Of a stretch of 61,789 nt of DNA, positions 54,246 to 61,789 are shown piece after piece. Origin of the DNA: Labrys wisconsinensis (GTDB lineage Bacteria > Pseudomonadota > Alphaproteobacteria > Rhizobiales > Labraceae); assembly GCF_030814995.1 (NCBI RefSeq), contig NZ_JAUSVX010000031.1, positions 1 to 61,789 of the forward strand, in the 5' to 3' direction. Every line of letters starts with the position of its first letter. Within the stretch, counting starts at the first letter, position 1. Made by a program: the position numbers and the translations under genes. The notes beneath the pieces are model-generated. The model did not search any database and was not told the origin of the DNA. It saw only the letters and a list, made by a program, of their open reading frames with translations.

Positions 54246-55237
54246 GACCCGTTGGCGCGCGACACGAACTCGGCCGTGTAGGTCCTGGAGAGGTCGATCT
54301 CCTTGCCTTGGACAGCCGGATTCACCGCCTTGAGCACGCGCAGCACGTTCTCGGCGGCGCTCGCGCTCAGCACGCCGTCCTTGGAGTATTGCGACTTGCC
54401 GTCCCGAAGACCTTGCACATAGAGGTCACGGTCACCGGCGTAGTAATCCTTCGGCATCTTGTCGGCGATGTCTTCCGGCGAATGGGCGTCGATCCACTTC
54501 AGCGTCCCGATGAAGGCATTGACGACCTTCTGGACCGTCTCGCGGTTCCCGTCCAACCAGCCTGCATCGACATAGACGCAAGCGCTGGGATAGTCGCCGC
54601 CGAGGGCCGCCCGCGTGGTGTCCGGATTGCGCAGGTCGATCCCGACCTTCGCGATCCCCATCTTGAGGGCCCGCGAAACGGTCGGTTCCGTCGTCATTCC
54701 GGCCACGATGCGGTTCTGCTGGAGGGCGGCGATCATGGTGTCGCCGGCGCCGACGGGGATCGTCGAAATTTCACTCGGCTTCAGGCCTGCCTTGGTCGCG
54801 AGATAGCGGGTGAGGAAATCCGTCGCCGAGCCGAGCCCGGTCACGCCGAGCGCGTGGCCCTTCCAGTTCGCCGGATTCGAAAAGGTGTCGGCGTCCTTGG
54901 CGACCACCAGCTCGACTTCGCCGGGCGAGATGGAGAGCTGGGCGACATTGACGATATGCTTGCCCTTGGCTTGCAGATCGATGGTGTGATCATAGAAGCC
55001 GACGACCACCTGCACTTCCCCGGCAAGAAGCGCGGTCGCCGCCTGGGACCCGGAATTCGAGTTGTAGAGCTCGACGTCGAGGCCCTGCTCCTTGAAGTGG
55101 CCGAGCTGATCGGTGAGCTTGACGGGCAGGTAGGCCTGCTTGTCGATTCCGCCGACCATCAGCTTGATCTTGGTCTGAGCGGCAGCCGGCGCCATCGCGG
55201 CCGCCAACAGCATTGCGGCTATCAGAATTCTTCTCAT
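54242..55237 (-). CDS. Periplasmic substrate-binding protein (NMT1/SsuA type)
   Basis: 331 aa. Signal peptide MRRILIAAMLLAAAMAPAAA. Mature region: KIKLMVGGIDKQAYLPVKLT, then LGHFKEQGLDVELYNSNSGS, QAATALLAGEVQVVVGFYDH and TIPVGAGDTMIAALQQNRI, the NMT1/SsuA/TauA pattern. This fold binds small sulfonates, nitriles, thiamine precursors or carboxylates. Next to the PrpB-like lyase and the aconitase/PrpF genes, a carboxylate is the most likely ligand. GGGAG precedes the ATG. Confidence 0.88.
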   Translation of the reverse strand: MRRILIAAMLLAAAMAPAAAQTKIKLMVGGIDKQAYLPVKLTDQLGHFKEQGLDVELYNSNSGSQAATALLAGEVQVVVGFYDHTIDLQAKGKHIVNVAQLSISPGEVELVVAKDADTFSNPANWKGHALGVTGLGSATDFLTRYLATKAGLKPSEISTIPVGAGDTMIAALQQNRIVAGMTTEPTVSRALKMGIAKVGIDLRNPDTTRAALGGDYPSACVYVDAGWLDGNRETVQKVVNAFIGTLKWIDAHSPEDIADKMPKDYYAGDRDLYVQGLRDGKSQYSKDGVLSASAAENVLRVLKAVNPAVQGKEIDLSRTYTAEFVSRANGS

Positions 55238-55272
55238 GGATGATCTCCCTATCGATATGATTATTGTCGCGA

Positions 55273-56199
55273 TCAGGTCTTTGCGGAGTAACGCCGCTCC
55301 AACTGATCGTAAAAGTCCCGTCGCACCAGGTCCTGGCGACGCCGGAAGCTCGTGACGGGACCGGATTCGTCGAGCGCGCCGGTATCCCGCAGGTGCGTGA
55401 GCGCCAGCTCCATGCCCGCCACCGCCCCCTGGAGCGCGGCATTGGCATAGAGAATGAGGCTGAAGCCTGCCTTGCGGAGTTTTTCGCGGCCGAGGATCGG
55501 CGTGCGCCCGCCCACGACCATGTTGACGAGCTGAGGCGCGCCGACGAGCCGCGCCATGGACAGGATCTCGTCTTCACTCTGCGGCGCCTCGATGAACAGG
55601 ACGTCGGCGCCGGCTTCGCAATAGCGGTTCGCTCGCTCGATCGCCCGGCCGAAGCCGTGCACGGCCCGGGCGTCCGTCCGGGCGATGACCAGCAGGTTCT
55701 CGTCGTGCCTGGCATCGACGGCCGCCTTGAGCTTGTCGACCATCTCGTCCGTCGACACGACATCTTTGCCGGCAAAGTGACCGCAGCGCTTGGGCGAGAC
55801 CTGGTCCTCGAGCTGGATCGCGCTCGCCCCGGCTCGTTCGAGGGTTCTCACGGTGTGGCGCACGTTGAGCGCATTGCCGAAGCCGGTGTCGGCGTCGACG
55901 ACCAGCGGCAGGTCCGTTGCATTCCGCAGGGCGCTGGTGTGCTGGGCGAGCTCGGGCAAGGACACGAAGCCGAGATCGGGCAGCCCGAGATAGGTGTTGG
56001 TCAGGCCGGCGCCGGACAGATAGAGCGCCTCGAAGCCGAGATCCGCGATGACGAGCGCGGCCAGCGCATTGGCGGCTCCCGGCAGCAGGATCCCCTCGCG
56101 TGCTTCGACGCGGCTCCTGAAGCGCTGTCTGATCCCCTGATCCAATTCGCCCCCCTGCGAAGGCTCGCCCACGCCGAAGAAACCTGCACAGGGGCCCAT
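55273..56199 (-). CDS. Isocitrate lyase/PEP mutase superfamily (2-methylisocitrate lyase-like, PrpB family)
   Basis: 308 aa. Family blocks: GFEALYLSGAG, DADTGFGNALNV with metal-binding Asp, and QLEDQVSPKRCGHFAGK, in which KRCGH holds the catalytic Cys of PrpB-type methylisocitrate lyases (isocitrate lyase proper has KKCGH). Reaction expected: cleavage of a 2-hydroxy-tricarboxylate to pyruvate (or glyoxylate) and a dicarboxylate. The start is unsure: ATG 56199 has no good site and would put an operator-like repeat at 56204, whereas TTG 56145 follows GGGGGG and begins near the usual family N terminus. First gene of the minus arm. Confidence 0.85.
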   Translation of the reverse strand: MGPCAGFFGVGEPSQGGELDQGIRQRFRSRVEAREGILLPGAANALAALVIADLGFEALYLSGAGLTNTYLGLPDLGFVSLPELAQHTSALRNATDLPLVVDADTGFGNALNVRHTVRTLERAGASAIQLEDQVSPKRCGHFAGKDVVSTDEMVDKLKAAVDARHDENLLVIARTDARAVHGFGRAIERANRYCEAGADVLFIEAPQSEDEILSMARLVGAPQLVNMVVGGRTPILGREKLRKAGFSLILYANAALQGAVAGMELALTHLRDTGALDESGPVTSFRRRQDLVRRDFYDQLERRYSAKT

Positions 56200-56203
56200 C
56201 AAT

Positions 56204-56213
56204 CTGTCAACAG
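56204..56213. promoter_or_regulatory. Operator-like half palindrome at the PrpB-like gene
   Basis: CTGTCAACAG has CTGT/ACAG arms, matching the core of the 18-bp palindrome at 56274-56291 (CTGTCGACAG) except for the centre. Its complement reads CTGTTGACAG and includes a TTGACA. It could be a second binding site for the same regulator. Confidence 0.45.
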
Positions 56214-56273
56214 TTTTTGAGAAAAATTCCGAGAAGTACGGCTATCGTCCGTATACAGCGAGGTCATTCACCA

Positions 56274-56291
56274 AATTCTGTCGACAGAATT
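56274..56291. promoter_or_regulatory. Perfect 18-bp palindrome, probable operator between the divergent arms
   Basis: AATTCTGTCGACAGAATT is completely symmetrical, 70 bases before the aconitase ATG and 75 from the PrpB-like ATG. The GntR-FCD gene at the end of the plus arm is the natural candidate to bind it and so to control importer, lyase, aconitase and isomerase together. Confidence 0.7.
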
Positions 56292-56361
56292 GGCGTTCCG
56301 CCCTTGTCCGCATTGGTCGCCCCGATATAGAAAGGGCGCACCTCGCGGAGAAACGCCCCCC

Positions 56362-59052
56362 ATGCCGCCCGCCCTCTCGAAGGACCGTGAGCTCACGGTC
56401 GAAGGCCGCCGTCACCGCATCTGCCCATTCTCGGACCTGCCGGGGGACCTGGCGGCGCGGGCGGAGCGGCTGCCTTTCGTGGTCCGGATTCTCCTGGAGA
56501 ACGTCTTGCGCCATGTCGGCCGCAACGACGTCACGATGGACGATGCCGTCCGGCTCGCCGGCTGGGACCCGGCCGCCGAAGCCGTCACGGAGGTGCCGTT
56601 CCATCCCGCCCGCGTGCTGATGCAGGACTATACCGGCATCCCCACCCTGGTGGACCTCGCCGCCATGCGCGACGCGATGGCGGCGCTGGGCCATGACGCG
56701 CGCATCGTCAACCCGCAGATCCCGGTCGATCTCGTCATCGATCATTCGCTGATCGTGGACGAGGCCGGGCATGCCGGCGCGGCCGCCATCAACCTCGAGC
56801 ACGAGTACCGCCGCAACCGCGAACGCTATCACCTGGCCAAATGGGCGGAGCGCAATTTCAGCGGCATGCGCGTCGTGCCGCCCGGCCGCGGCATCCTCCA
56901 CCAGATCAACATCGAAGCGATTGCGAAAGTCGTGCGCAGCGAGCCGGGCTCCGACGGAGCGGCTTTCGCCTTTCCCGACACGATGGTGGGCACGGACAGC
57001 CACAGCACCATGGTCAACGGCATCGGCGTCCTGGGCTGGGGGGTCGGCGGGATCGAGGCGGAAGCCGCGATGCTGGGACTGCCGCTCGTCGTGCCGCTGC
57101 GCCGCGTGCACGGCGTGCGGCTCGAGGGCGAGCTGCGCGAGGGCGTGACGGCGACCGACCTGGTCCTGACGCTCACCGAGCGGCTGCGCGCCGTCGGCGT
57201 CGTCGACGCCTTTGTCGAATTCTTCGGACCGGGCCTTGCCGGACTTGCCGTCGTCGATCGGGTCACGATCGCCAACATGGCGCCGGAATACGGATCGTCC
57301 TGCGCCTTCTTCCCCGTGGACCAGCAGACGCTCGCCTATCTCGGAGGGACGGGGCGGCCGCCCGAGGCCGTGGCCCTGGTCGAGGCCTATGCGCGAGCCC
57401 AGGGCCTGTGGCGGGACGCCTCGGACCCGGAGCGGCTGTACAGCGGCGTGACGGCCTTCGACCTCTGCGCCGTCGAGCCCTGCGCGGCAGGTCCGCGCCG
57501 GCCGCAGGACCGTGTCCCTCTCGCGGCCATCGCGGACAGCTTCCGCGCCGCGATGAATGTCGAGGCCCCAGGCGATCGGCTGCCAGCGGACGGGATGCGG
57601 GACGGCGCGGTGGTGATCGCCGCCGTCACGAGCTGCACCAACACCTCCAATCCGCATGTGATGGTGGCTGCGGGGCTCCTGGCCCGCAAGGCGGTTGCAG
57701 CCGGCCTGCGGACGAAGCCATGGGTCAAGACCTCCCTCACGCCGGGCTCGCGTGTCGTCGGCGCCTACCTTCGGGACAGCGGGCTGCAGGCCGATCTGGA
57801 TCGTCTCGGCTTCCAGATCGCCGGTTACGGCTGCGCCACCTGCGGCGGCAATTCCGGCCGGCTCGCCGAAGCGATCGAGGCGGACATCGAAGCGCGCGGC
57901 ATCGTCGCGGCCGCCGTCCTCTCCGGGAACCGCAACTTCGAGGCGCGCATCCACCCGCTCGCCCGGGCCAACTACCTCATGTCGCCGCCGCTCGTGGTCG
58001 CCTATGCGCTCGCCGGCAACGTCACGGTCGACCTCACGACCGAGCCTCTCGGCTGCGGGGCGGACGGACGGCCCTTGTTCCTGCGCGACATCTGGCCCAG
58101 CTCGGCCGAGATCGAGGCGGTCCTCGCCGCCACGGTCTCGCCCGGCCTGTTCCGATCGAAATACGAAAGATTGTTCGAAGGCGACCCGAAATGGCAGGCG
58201 CTCGAGGCGCCGCCAGGCTCCCGCTTTCCCTGGGATGCGGCCAGCACCTATATTCGCCGGCCGCCCTACTTCGACGGGCACGAGCCGGAGGCATCCGCGC
58301 CGCAGGATGTCCGGGGCGCGCGCTGCCTCGTCATGCTGGCGGACTCGATCACGACCGATCACATCTCCCCGGTCGGCGACATATCGCCCACCTCCCCCGC
58401 CGGCCGCTTCCTCCAGGACAGGCAGGTCGGCCCGCGCGATTTCAACGCCTACGGGTCGCGGCGCTCGAACCACGAGGTGATGGTGCGCGGCACCTTCGCG
58501 AATATCCGCCTGCGCAACGAGCTCGTTCCCGGACACGAAGGCGGCGTCACCCGCGACCTCGAGACCGGCGAGATCCTGCCGATCTACGACGCGGCCATGG
58601 CCTATGCCGCCCGCGGGGTGCCGTTCGTCATCGTGGCGGGTCGCGACTACGGCGCCGGCTCCTCGCGCGACTGGGCCGCCAAGGGAACGCGGCTGCTCGG
58701 CGTGCGCGCCGTCCTGGCCGAGAGCTTCGAGCGGATCCACCGGGCGAACCTCATCAGCATGGGCGTGCTGCCGCTCCAGTTCCCGCCGGGCACCGATCGC
58801 CGGAGCCTCGCGCTGACGGGCAGCGAATGGTTCGACATACCGGATCTGGCGGCTCGCCTGGCTCCGGGTGCCGAGGTCCCGGTCTTCATCCGCCGGACGG
58901 ACGGAACCGTCGAGACGGTGGTCATGCGCTCGCGCATCGACACGGCCAACGAGAGCAAGGTGCTCGCCGGCGGGGGCATCCTGCCCTTCGTGCTGCGCCG
59001 CCTCTCGGCCAGGGCCGGCGCGGCGCCCGACATCGAGAAGGACGTCGCGTGA
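56362..59052 (+). CDS. Aconitase-family hydratase (AcnA type)
   Basis: 896 aa, the length of AcnA. The three cluster cysteines are present: one in TSCTNTSNPH and two in GYGCATCGGNSG. Other blocks: VGTDSHSTMVNGIGVLGWGV, FPVDQQTLAYL, NRNFEARIHP, and the C-terminal swivel domain DYGAGSSRDWAAKG. It is closer in these blocks to AcnA than to the AcnD group, although it is followed by a PrpF-like gene, as acnD is. It hydrates/dehydrates cis-aconitate or an alkyl derivative. GGAG lies upstream of ATG 56362; TGA overlaps the next ATG. Confidence 0.9.
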   Translation: MPPALSKDRELTVEGRRHRICPFSDLPGDLAARAERLPFVVRILLENVLRHVGRNDVTMDDAVRLAGWDPAAEAVTEVPFHPARVLMQDYTGIPTLVDLAAMRDAMAALGHDARIVNPQIPVDLVIDHSLIVDEAGHAGAAAINLEHEYRRNRERYHLAKWAERNFSGMRVVPPGRGILHQINIEAIAKVVRSEPGSDGAAFAFPDTMVGTDSHSTMVNGIGVLGWGVGGIEAEAAMLGLPLVVPLRRVHGVRLEGELREGVTATDLVLTLTERLRAVGVVDAFVEFFGPGLAGLAVVDRVTIANMAPEYGSSCAFFPVDQQTLAYLGGTGRPPEAVALVEAYARAQGLWRDASDPERLYSGVTAFDLCAVEPCAAGPRRPQDRVPLAAIADSFRAAMNVEAPGDRLPADGMRDGAVVIAAVTSCTNTSNPHVMVAAGLLARKAVAAGLRTKPWVKTSLTPGSRVVGAYLRDSGLQADLDRLGFQIAGYGCATCGGNSGRLAEAIEADIEARGIVAAAVLSGNRNFEARIHPLARANYLMSPPLVVAYALAGNVTVDLTTEPLGCGADGRPLFLRDIWPSSAEIEAVLAATVSPGLFRSKYERLFEGDPKWQALEAPPGSRFPWDAASTYIRRPPYFDGHEPEASAPQDVRGARCLVMLADSITTDHISPVGDISPTSPAGRFLQDRQVGPRDFNAYGSRRSNHEVMVRGTFANIRLRNELVPGHEGGVTRDLETGEILPIYDAAMAYAARGVPFVIVAGRDYGAGSSRDWAAKGTRLLGVRAVLAESFERIHRANLISMGVLPLQFPPGTDRRSLALTGSEWFDIPDLAARLAPGAEVPVFIRRTDGTVETVVMRSRIDTANESKVLAGGGILPFVLRRLSARAGAAPDIEKDVA

Positions 59053-60218
59053 TGCCGCAGCTTTCGGTCCCGGCAGTCTACGTGCGCGGCGGAACCAGCC
59101 GCGCGCTGGTGTTCCGGGCGCAGGACCTTCCGGAGGACGCGCGGCTGCGCGACGCGATCATTCTCGCCGCGCTGGGCAGCCCCGATCCGAACAAGCGTCA
59201 GCTCGACGGGCTCGGAGGCGCGATATCGTCCTTGTCGAAGGTCGCGATCGTCGCGCCCGCATCACGCCCCGACGCCGATGTCGACTACACCTTCGGTCAG
59301 GTCGCCATCGACGCCCCCATCGTCGGCTATCGCGGCAATTGCGGCAACATCTCCGCGGCGATCGGCCCCTTCGCGGTCGACGAAGGCATGGTCGCGACGA
59401 CGGGCGATACGGCGCGCGTGCGCATTCACAACACCAATACCGGCAAGATCATCGTGTCGGACTTCCCGCTGCAGGACGGGCGCGCCGCCGTGGACGGCGA
59501 CTTCGAGCTGCCGGGCGTGGCCGGAACCGGCGCACCGGTGCGCCTGTCCTTCCTCGACCCCGGCGGCGCGGTCACCGGCCGCCTCCTGCCGACCGGCGCT
59601 CCGGTCGAGCGGCTCGATCTGCCGGGATTCGGCGCTATTGCGGTGTCGCTGGTGGACGCCGCCAATCCCGTCGTGTTCGTGGCCGCCGACACGCTGGGGC
59701 TCGACGGCACCGAGAGGCCGTCGGATCTCGAGCAGGACGCGGGCTTGATGAAGGCGTTCGAGGACCTGCGGGTTGCGGCCGCGCTGCGCATGGGCATCGC
59801 GGCTGACGAGGACGAGGCCCGTCGACGGGTCCGCAACCTGCCCCAGGTCGGCATCGTTTCGCGCCCTGCCACGGCGCGGACGGCGAGCGGCGGGACGATA
59901 TGCGCCGACGACGTTCACATCACGACGCGGATGATCTCGGCCGGACAGCCCCACCGAGCCTCGCCGCTGACGGGGGCGATGTGCCTTGCGGTTGCGATGC
60001 GCATCGCAGGAACGCTGCCGCACGGGCTCGCGCGCCCGTCCGACGAGGGCCGGGACATGATCATCGGCCATCCCTCCGGCACGCTGCCGGTCGCGGCCCG
60101 CGTCACGAACGGGCCGGAGCCGCACGCCCGCGAAGCGGTGGTATACCGAACGTCGCGGCGGTTGATGGAGGGGCGCGTGCTGGTGCCGCGCAGCGCGCTC
60201 GGACGAGCGGATACATGA
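59052..60218 (+). CDS. prpF: PrpF-family isomerase (methylaconitate / methylitaconate isomerase-like)
   Basis: 388 aa. PrpF pattern: VPAVYVRGGTSRALVF at the start, RQLDGLGGAISSLSKVAIVA (conserved Gly/Lys region), YRGNCGNISAAIGPFAVDEG, and HTN-like IHNTNTGKIIV; the C-terminal half ends in VRVTNGPEP-type AARVTNGPEPHAREAVV. Members shift the double bond of unsaturated tri- or dicarboxylates (2-methyl-trans-aconitate, methylitaconate, oxalomesaconate). ATG 59052 overlaps the aconitase stop, and its own stop overlaps the GntR start (ATGA). Confidence 0.88.
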   Translation: MPQLSVPAVYVRGGTSRALVFRAQDLPEDARLRDAIILAALGSPDPNKRQLDGLGGAISSLSKVAIVAPASRPDADVDYTFGQVAIDAPIVGYRGNCGNISAAIGPFAVDEGMVATTGDTARVRIHNTNTGKIIVSDFPLQDGRAAVDGDFELPGVAGTGAPVRLSFLDPGGAVTGRLLPTGAPVERLDLPGFGAIAVSLVDAANPVVFVAADTLGLDGTERPSDLEQDAGLMKAFEDLRVAAALRMGIAADEDEARRRVRNLPQVGIVSRPATARTASGGTICADDVHITTRMISAGQPHRASPLTGAMCLAVAMRIAGTLPHGLARPSDEGRDMIIGHPSGTLPVAARVTNGPEPHAREAVVYRTSRRLMEGRVLVPRSALGRADT

Positions 60219-61000
60219 GCACCCATCGGTCCATCGAGATTTCCGACGAAGCCGGCGAAGACGAAGCGTGGGAGCCGGCGGCGGCGAGCATCTACGCCCA
60301 ATTGCAGGAAGAGATCCTCGACGGGCTCCTTCCGCCCGGGACCGTGATCAGCGAAGTCATGCTGTCGCGCCGCTTCGGCGTCAGCCGCGCGCCGCTGCGC
60401 GAGGCGGTCTGGCGGCTGGAGAAGCGAGGCCTGCTGGTGCGCCCGCCGCGCCAGAGGGCGCGAGTCGTCACCGTCTCGACGTCCCAGGTCGAGCAGATAT
60501 TCCTTCTCCGCGAGGTGGTCGAAGGACTGGCCGCCCGCGAGGCCGCGAGACACATCACCGCCGATGAGATCGCCTCGATGCGGGCAGCCCTGCGCCGGCA
60601 GGCGGAGCAGTCCGCGGCCGGCGGCACCGGCTCCGACCTTCGCAGCGAGCCCGACAACGACTTCCACTTCGCGATCGCGATCGCGAGCCGGAACGAGTTC
60701 GTGATCAAGTTCCTGCGCGACGACTATCACGCCCTCATCGAGCTCTGCCGCCGGCGCCAGCGGCGCGACCCGCACCGGTCCGCGCGCTCATTCGTCGAGC
60801 ACTCGCGCATCGTCGATGCGCTCGAGGACCGCGATGCCGACCTGGCCGAGCTCCAGATGCGGCGCCATATCGAAAATGCCCGCCGGGTCCTGGTCGAACG
60901 CGCGGTGGACCTGCCGGCACCCGATGCGGGCGCCACCGGCGCGCGTCGCAAAAGCCGATCCATCGGCCTGGCGGACCCTGAGGACGGCAGTCGGATATGA
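60215..61000 (+). CDS. GntR-family (FCD domain) transcriptional regulator
   Basis: 261 aa. Winged helix at about 25-90 (IYAQLQEEILDGLLPPGTVI, MLSRRFGVSRAPLREAVWRL), FCD domain after that (FLLREVVEGLAAREAARHIT, DNDFHFAIAIASRNE, HSRIVDALEDRD). The last 30 residues are basic and disordered in look. ATG 60215 overlaps the PrpF stop. Being the last gene of the plus arm, it is very likely the repressor of the divergent cluster, with an organic acid as inducer. Confidence 0.9.
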   Translation: MSTHRSIEISDEAGEDEAWEPAAASIYAQLQEEILDGLLPPGTVISEVMLSRRFGVSRAPLREAVWRLEKRGLLVRPPRQRARVVTVSTSQVEQIFLLREVVEGLAAREAARHITADEIASMRAALRRQAEQSAAGGTGSDLRSEPDNDFHFAIAIASRNEFVIKFLRDDYHALIELCRRRQRRDPHRSARSFVEHSRIVDALEDRDADLAELQMRRHIENARRVLVERAVDLPAPDAGATGARRKSRSIGLADPEDGSRI

Positions 61001-61240
61001 CCGCCAGCGCCTTGCCGCCGATGGCGAATGCCTTCGTCGCCGCCATGACCGGGCGGGCGGCTGCGCAATAGGGAAATTGGGGGACCATCGGCGAGGTCCG
61101 CGATTGCTGTCTCAACGAGGCGGAAGCCGGTCGTATCCTCCGCCGCAGAGGCGTCGACGCTCTGCATGGGGCGGGGCCGGCATCATCGCGGCGATTCCGG
61201 CCGGCATGGGCTGACTCTACGCGGAAACGTCTTTTCACGC

Positions 61241-61789
61241 TCATACCGCGAGGGGATTTCTTTGCAGGGCAGGCAGCGCGGTGCCGTCCTGTCCGAACAG
61301 ATGCGCGGCTGAAGCGGTGACGCCGACGCCGACGCGGTCATGGACCCTGGAGCGGTCGTCGCCGTCGGCCTGGACGATGAAGAGGCTGGAGGCGGTGATC
61401 TGGACATAGAGGAAGGTCTGGCCGCCGAGGCGTTCGACCACCATGACCTCGCCGGCGAGCTCGCCGGTGTCCGAGCGCCTGAGATGCTCGGGGCGGATGC
61501 CGAGCGTCAGGGTGTCGCCGGGGGCGATGCCGTCGGCGCAGACCGGCACGGTGAGGGCGGCCCCGCCGGGCAGGTCGACGGTGAGGCCGGCCGCGCCGGC
61601 GGCCCGGGCGGTCACCGCGATGAAGTTCATGGTGGGCGAGCCGATGAAGCCGGCGACGAAGCGGTTGCGGGGATGGTGGTAGAGCTGGAGGGGGGAGCCG
61701 ACCTGCTCGACGCGGCCGTCGCGCAGCACGACGATCTTGTCGGCGAGCGTCATCGCCTCGACCTGGTCGTGGGTGACGTAGATCATGGT
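61241..61789 (-). CDS. ABC importer ATPase, UgpC/MalK type, C-terminal part (cut by window end)
   Basis: 182 residues visible, running off the window at 61789. It begins in the switch-His region ([20 protein letters not shown]), followed by [20 protein letters not shown] and the TOBE regulatory domain ([22 protein letters not shown]), as in UgpC/MalK ATPases for CUT1 sugars or glycerol phosphate. The Walker A/B part is outside the window. No clear gene lies between it and the GntR stop at 61000; the 240-base gap has no recognised feature. Confidence 0.85.
   Translation of the reverse strand, partial: TMIYVTHDQVEAMTLADKIVVLRDGRVEQVGSPLQLYHHPRNRFVAGFIGSPTMNFIAVTARAAGAAGLTVDLPGGAALTVPVCADGIAPGDTLTLGIRPEHLRRSDTGELAGEVMVVERLGGQTFLYVQITASSLFIVQADGDDRSRVHDRVGVGVTASAAHLFGQDGTALPALQRNPLAV

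Noticed and set aside
56362-59052. Calling the aconitase AcnD on the strength of the PrpF neighbour
   Set aside because: Motifs around the cluster cysteines (GYGCATCGGNSG) and the GVLGWGVGG block are of the AcnA type; the neighbour alone does not settle it, so no symbol was given.

Overview
The window is high-G+C DNA (about 70% by eye) that reads as an alphaproteobacterial chromosome of the Hyphomicrobiales type. The reasons are a membrane-bound ferritin gene preceded by an Irr-type iron box, a DUF1127 small protein, many solute-binding-protein importers, and intergenic palindromes of the kind whose translation reads M-A-G-L-D-P-A-I-H. I cannot fix the genus from sequence alone. I saw no rRNA, tRNA, CRISPR array, insertion sequence or replication origin.

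Layout. 0-7 kb: iron and oxidative-stress genes (mbfA, a DUF1127 protein, RidA, a 1-Cys exported MsrA, a molybdopterin oxidoreductase with a cytochrome b) and an MFS transporter. 7-15.6 kb: a sugar-type (CUT2) importer, divergent from a FadR-type regulator with an enolase-superfamily dehydratase, an SDR and a frameshifted polyol/sugar-acid dehydrogenase. 16-21 kb: LysR/LrgAB, DUF1810, an AraC regulator and an epimerase-like gene. 21.2-22.1 kb: one strikingly A+T-rich gene coding for a predicted HslV/proteasome-like Ntn hydrolase. 22.1-28 kb: SRPBCC protein, LysR and a PxpA-BCCP-biotin carboxylase-PxpB-PxpC operon. 28.3-33.4 kb: AraC regulator with hydantoinase/oxoprolinase HyuA-HyuB. 33.5-35.9 kb: a SnoaL-like protein, an exported protein of unknown function and an orphan ClpA-N-domain protein.

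36-44.4 kb: a seven-gene minus-strand operon joining a TorT-like binding protein and CUT2 importer to a three-subunit xanthine-dehydrogenase-type molybdenum hydroxylase. 44.8-52.3 kb: a third CUT2 system, again with an ATPase-permease fusion, followed by an amidohydrolase and a SorC regulator, with a UTRA-GntR regulator upstream. 52.5-61 kb: a divergent cluster with an SsuABC-like importer and a PrpB-like lyase on one side and an aconitase, a PrpF-like isomerase and a GntR-FCD regulator on the other, around a perfect 18-bp palindrome. The window ends inside a UgpC/MalK-type ATPase.

Functionally this is mostly an accessory catabolic region: five ABC import systems (one only partly seen), each next to a regulator or enzymes likely to act on the imported compound. 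The most interesting items are the PrpF/aconitase/lyase/importer cluster that lacks citrate-synthase-like and PrpD genes, the importer-molybdenum hydroxylase operon, the split urea-carboxylase-like oxoprolinase operon, and the solitary A+T-rich Ntn hydrolase.
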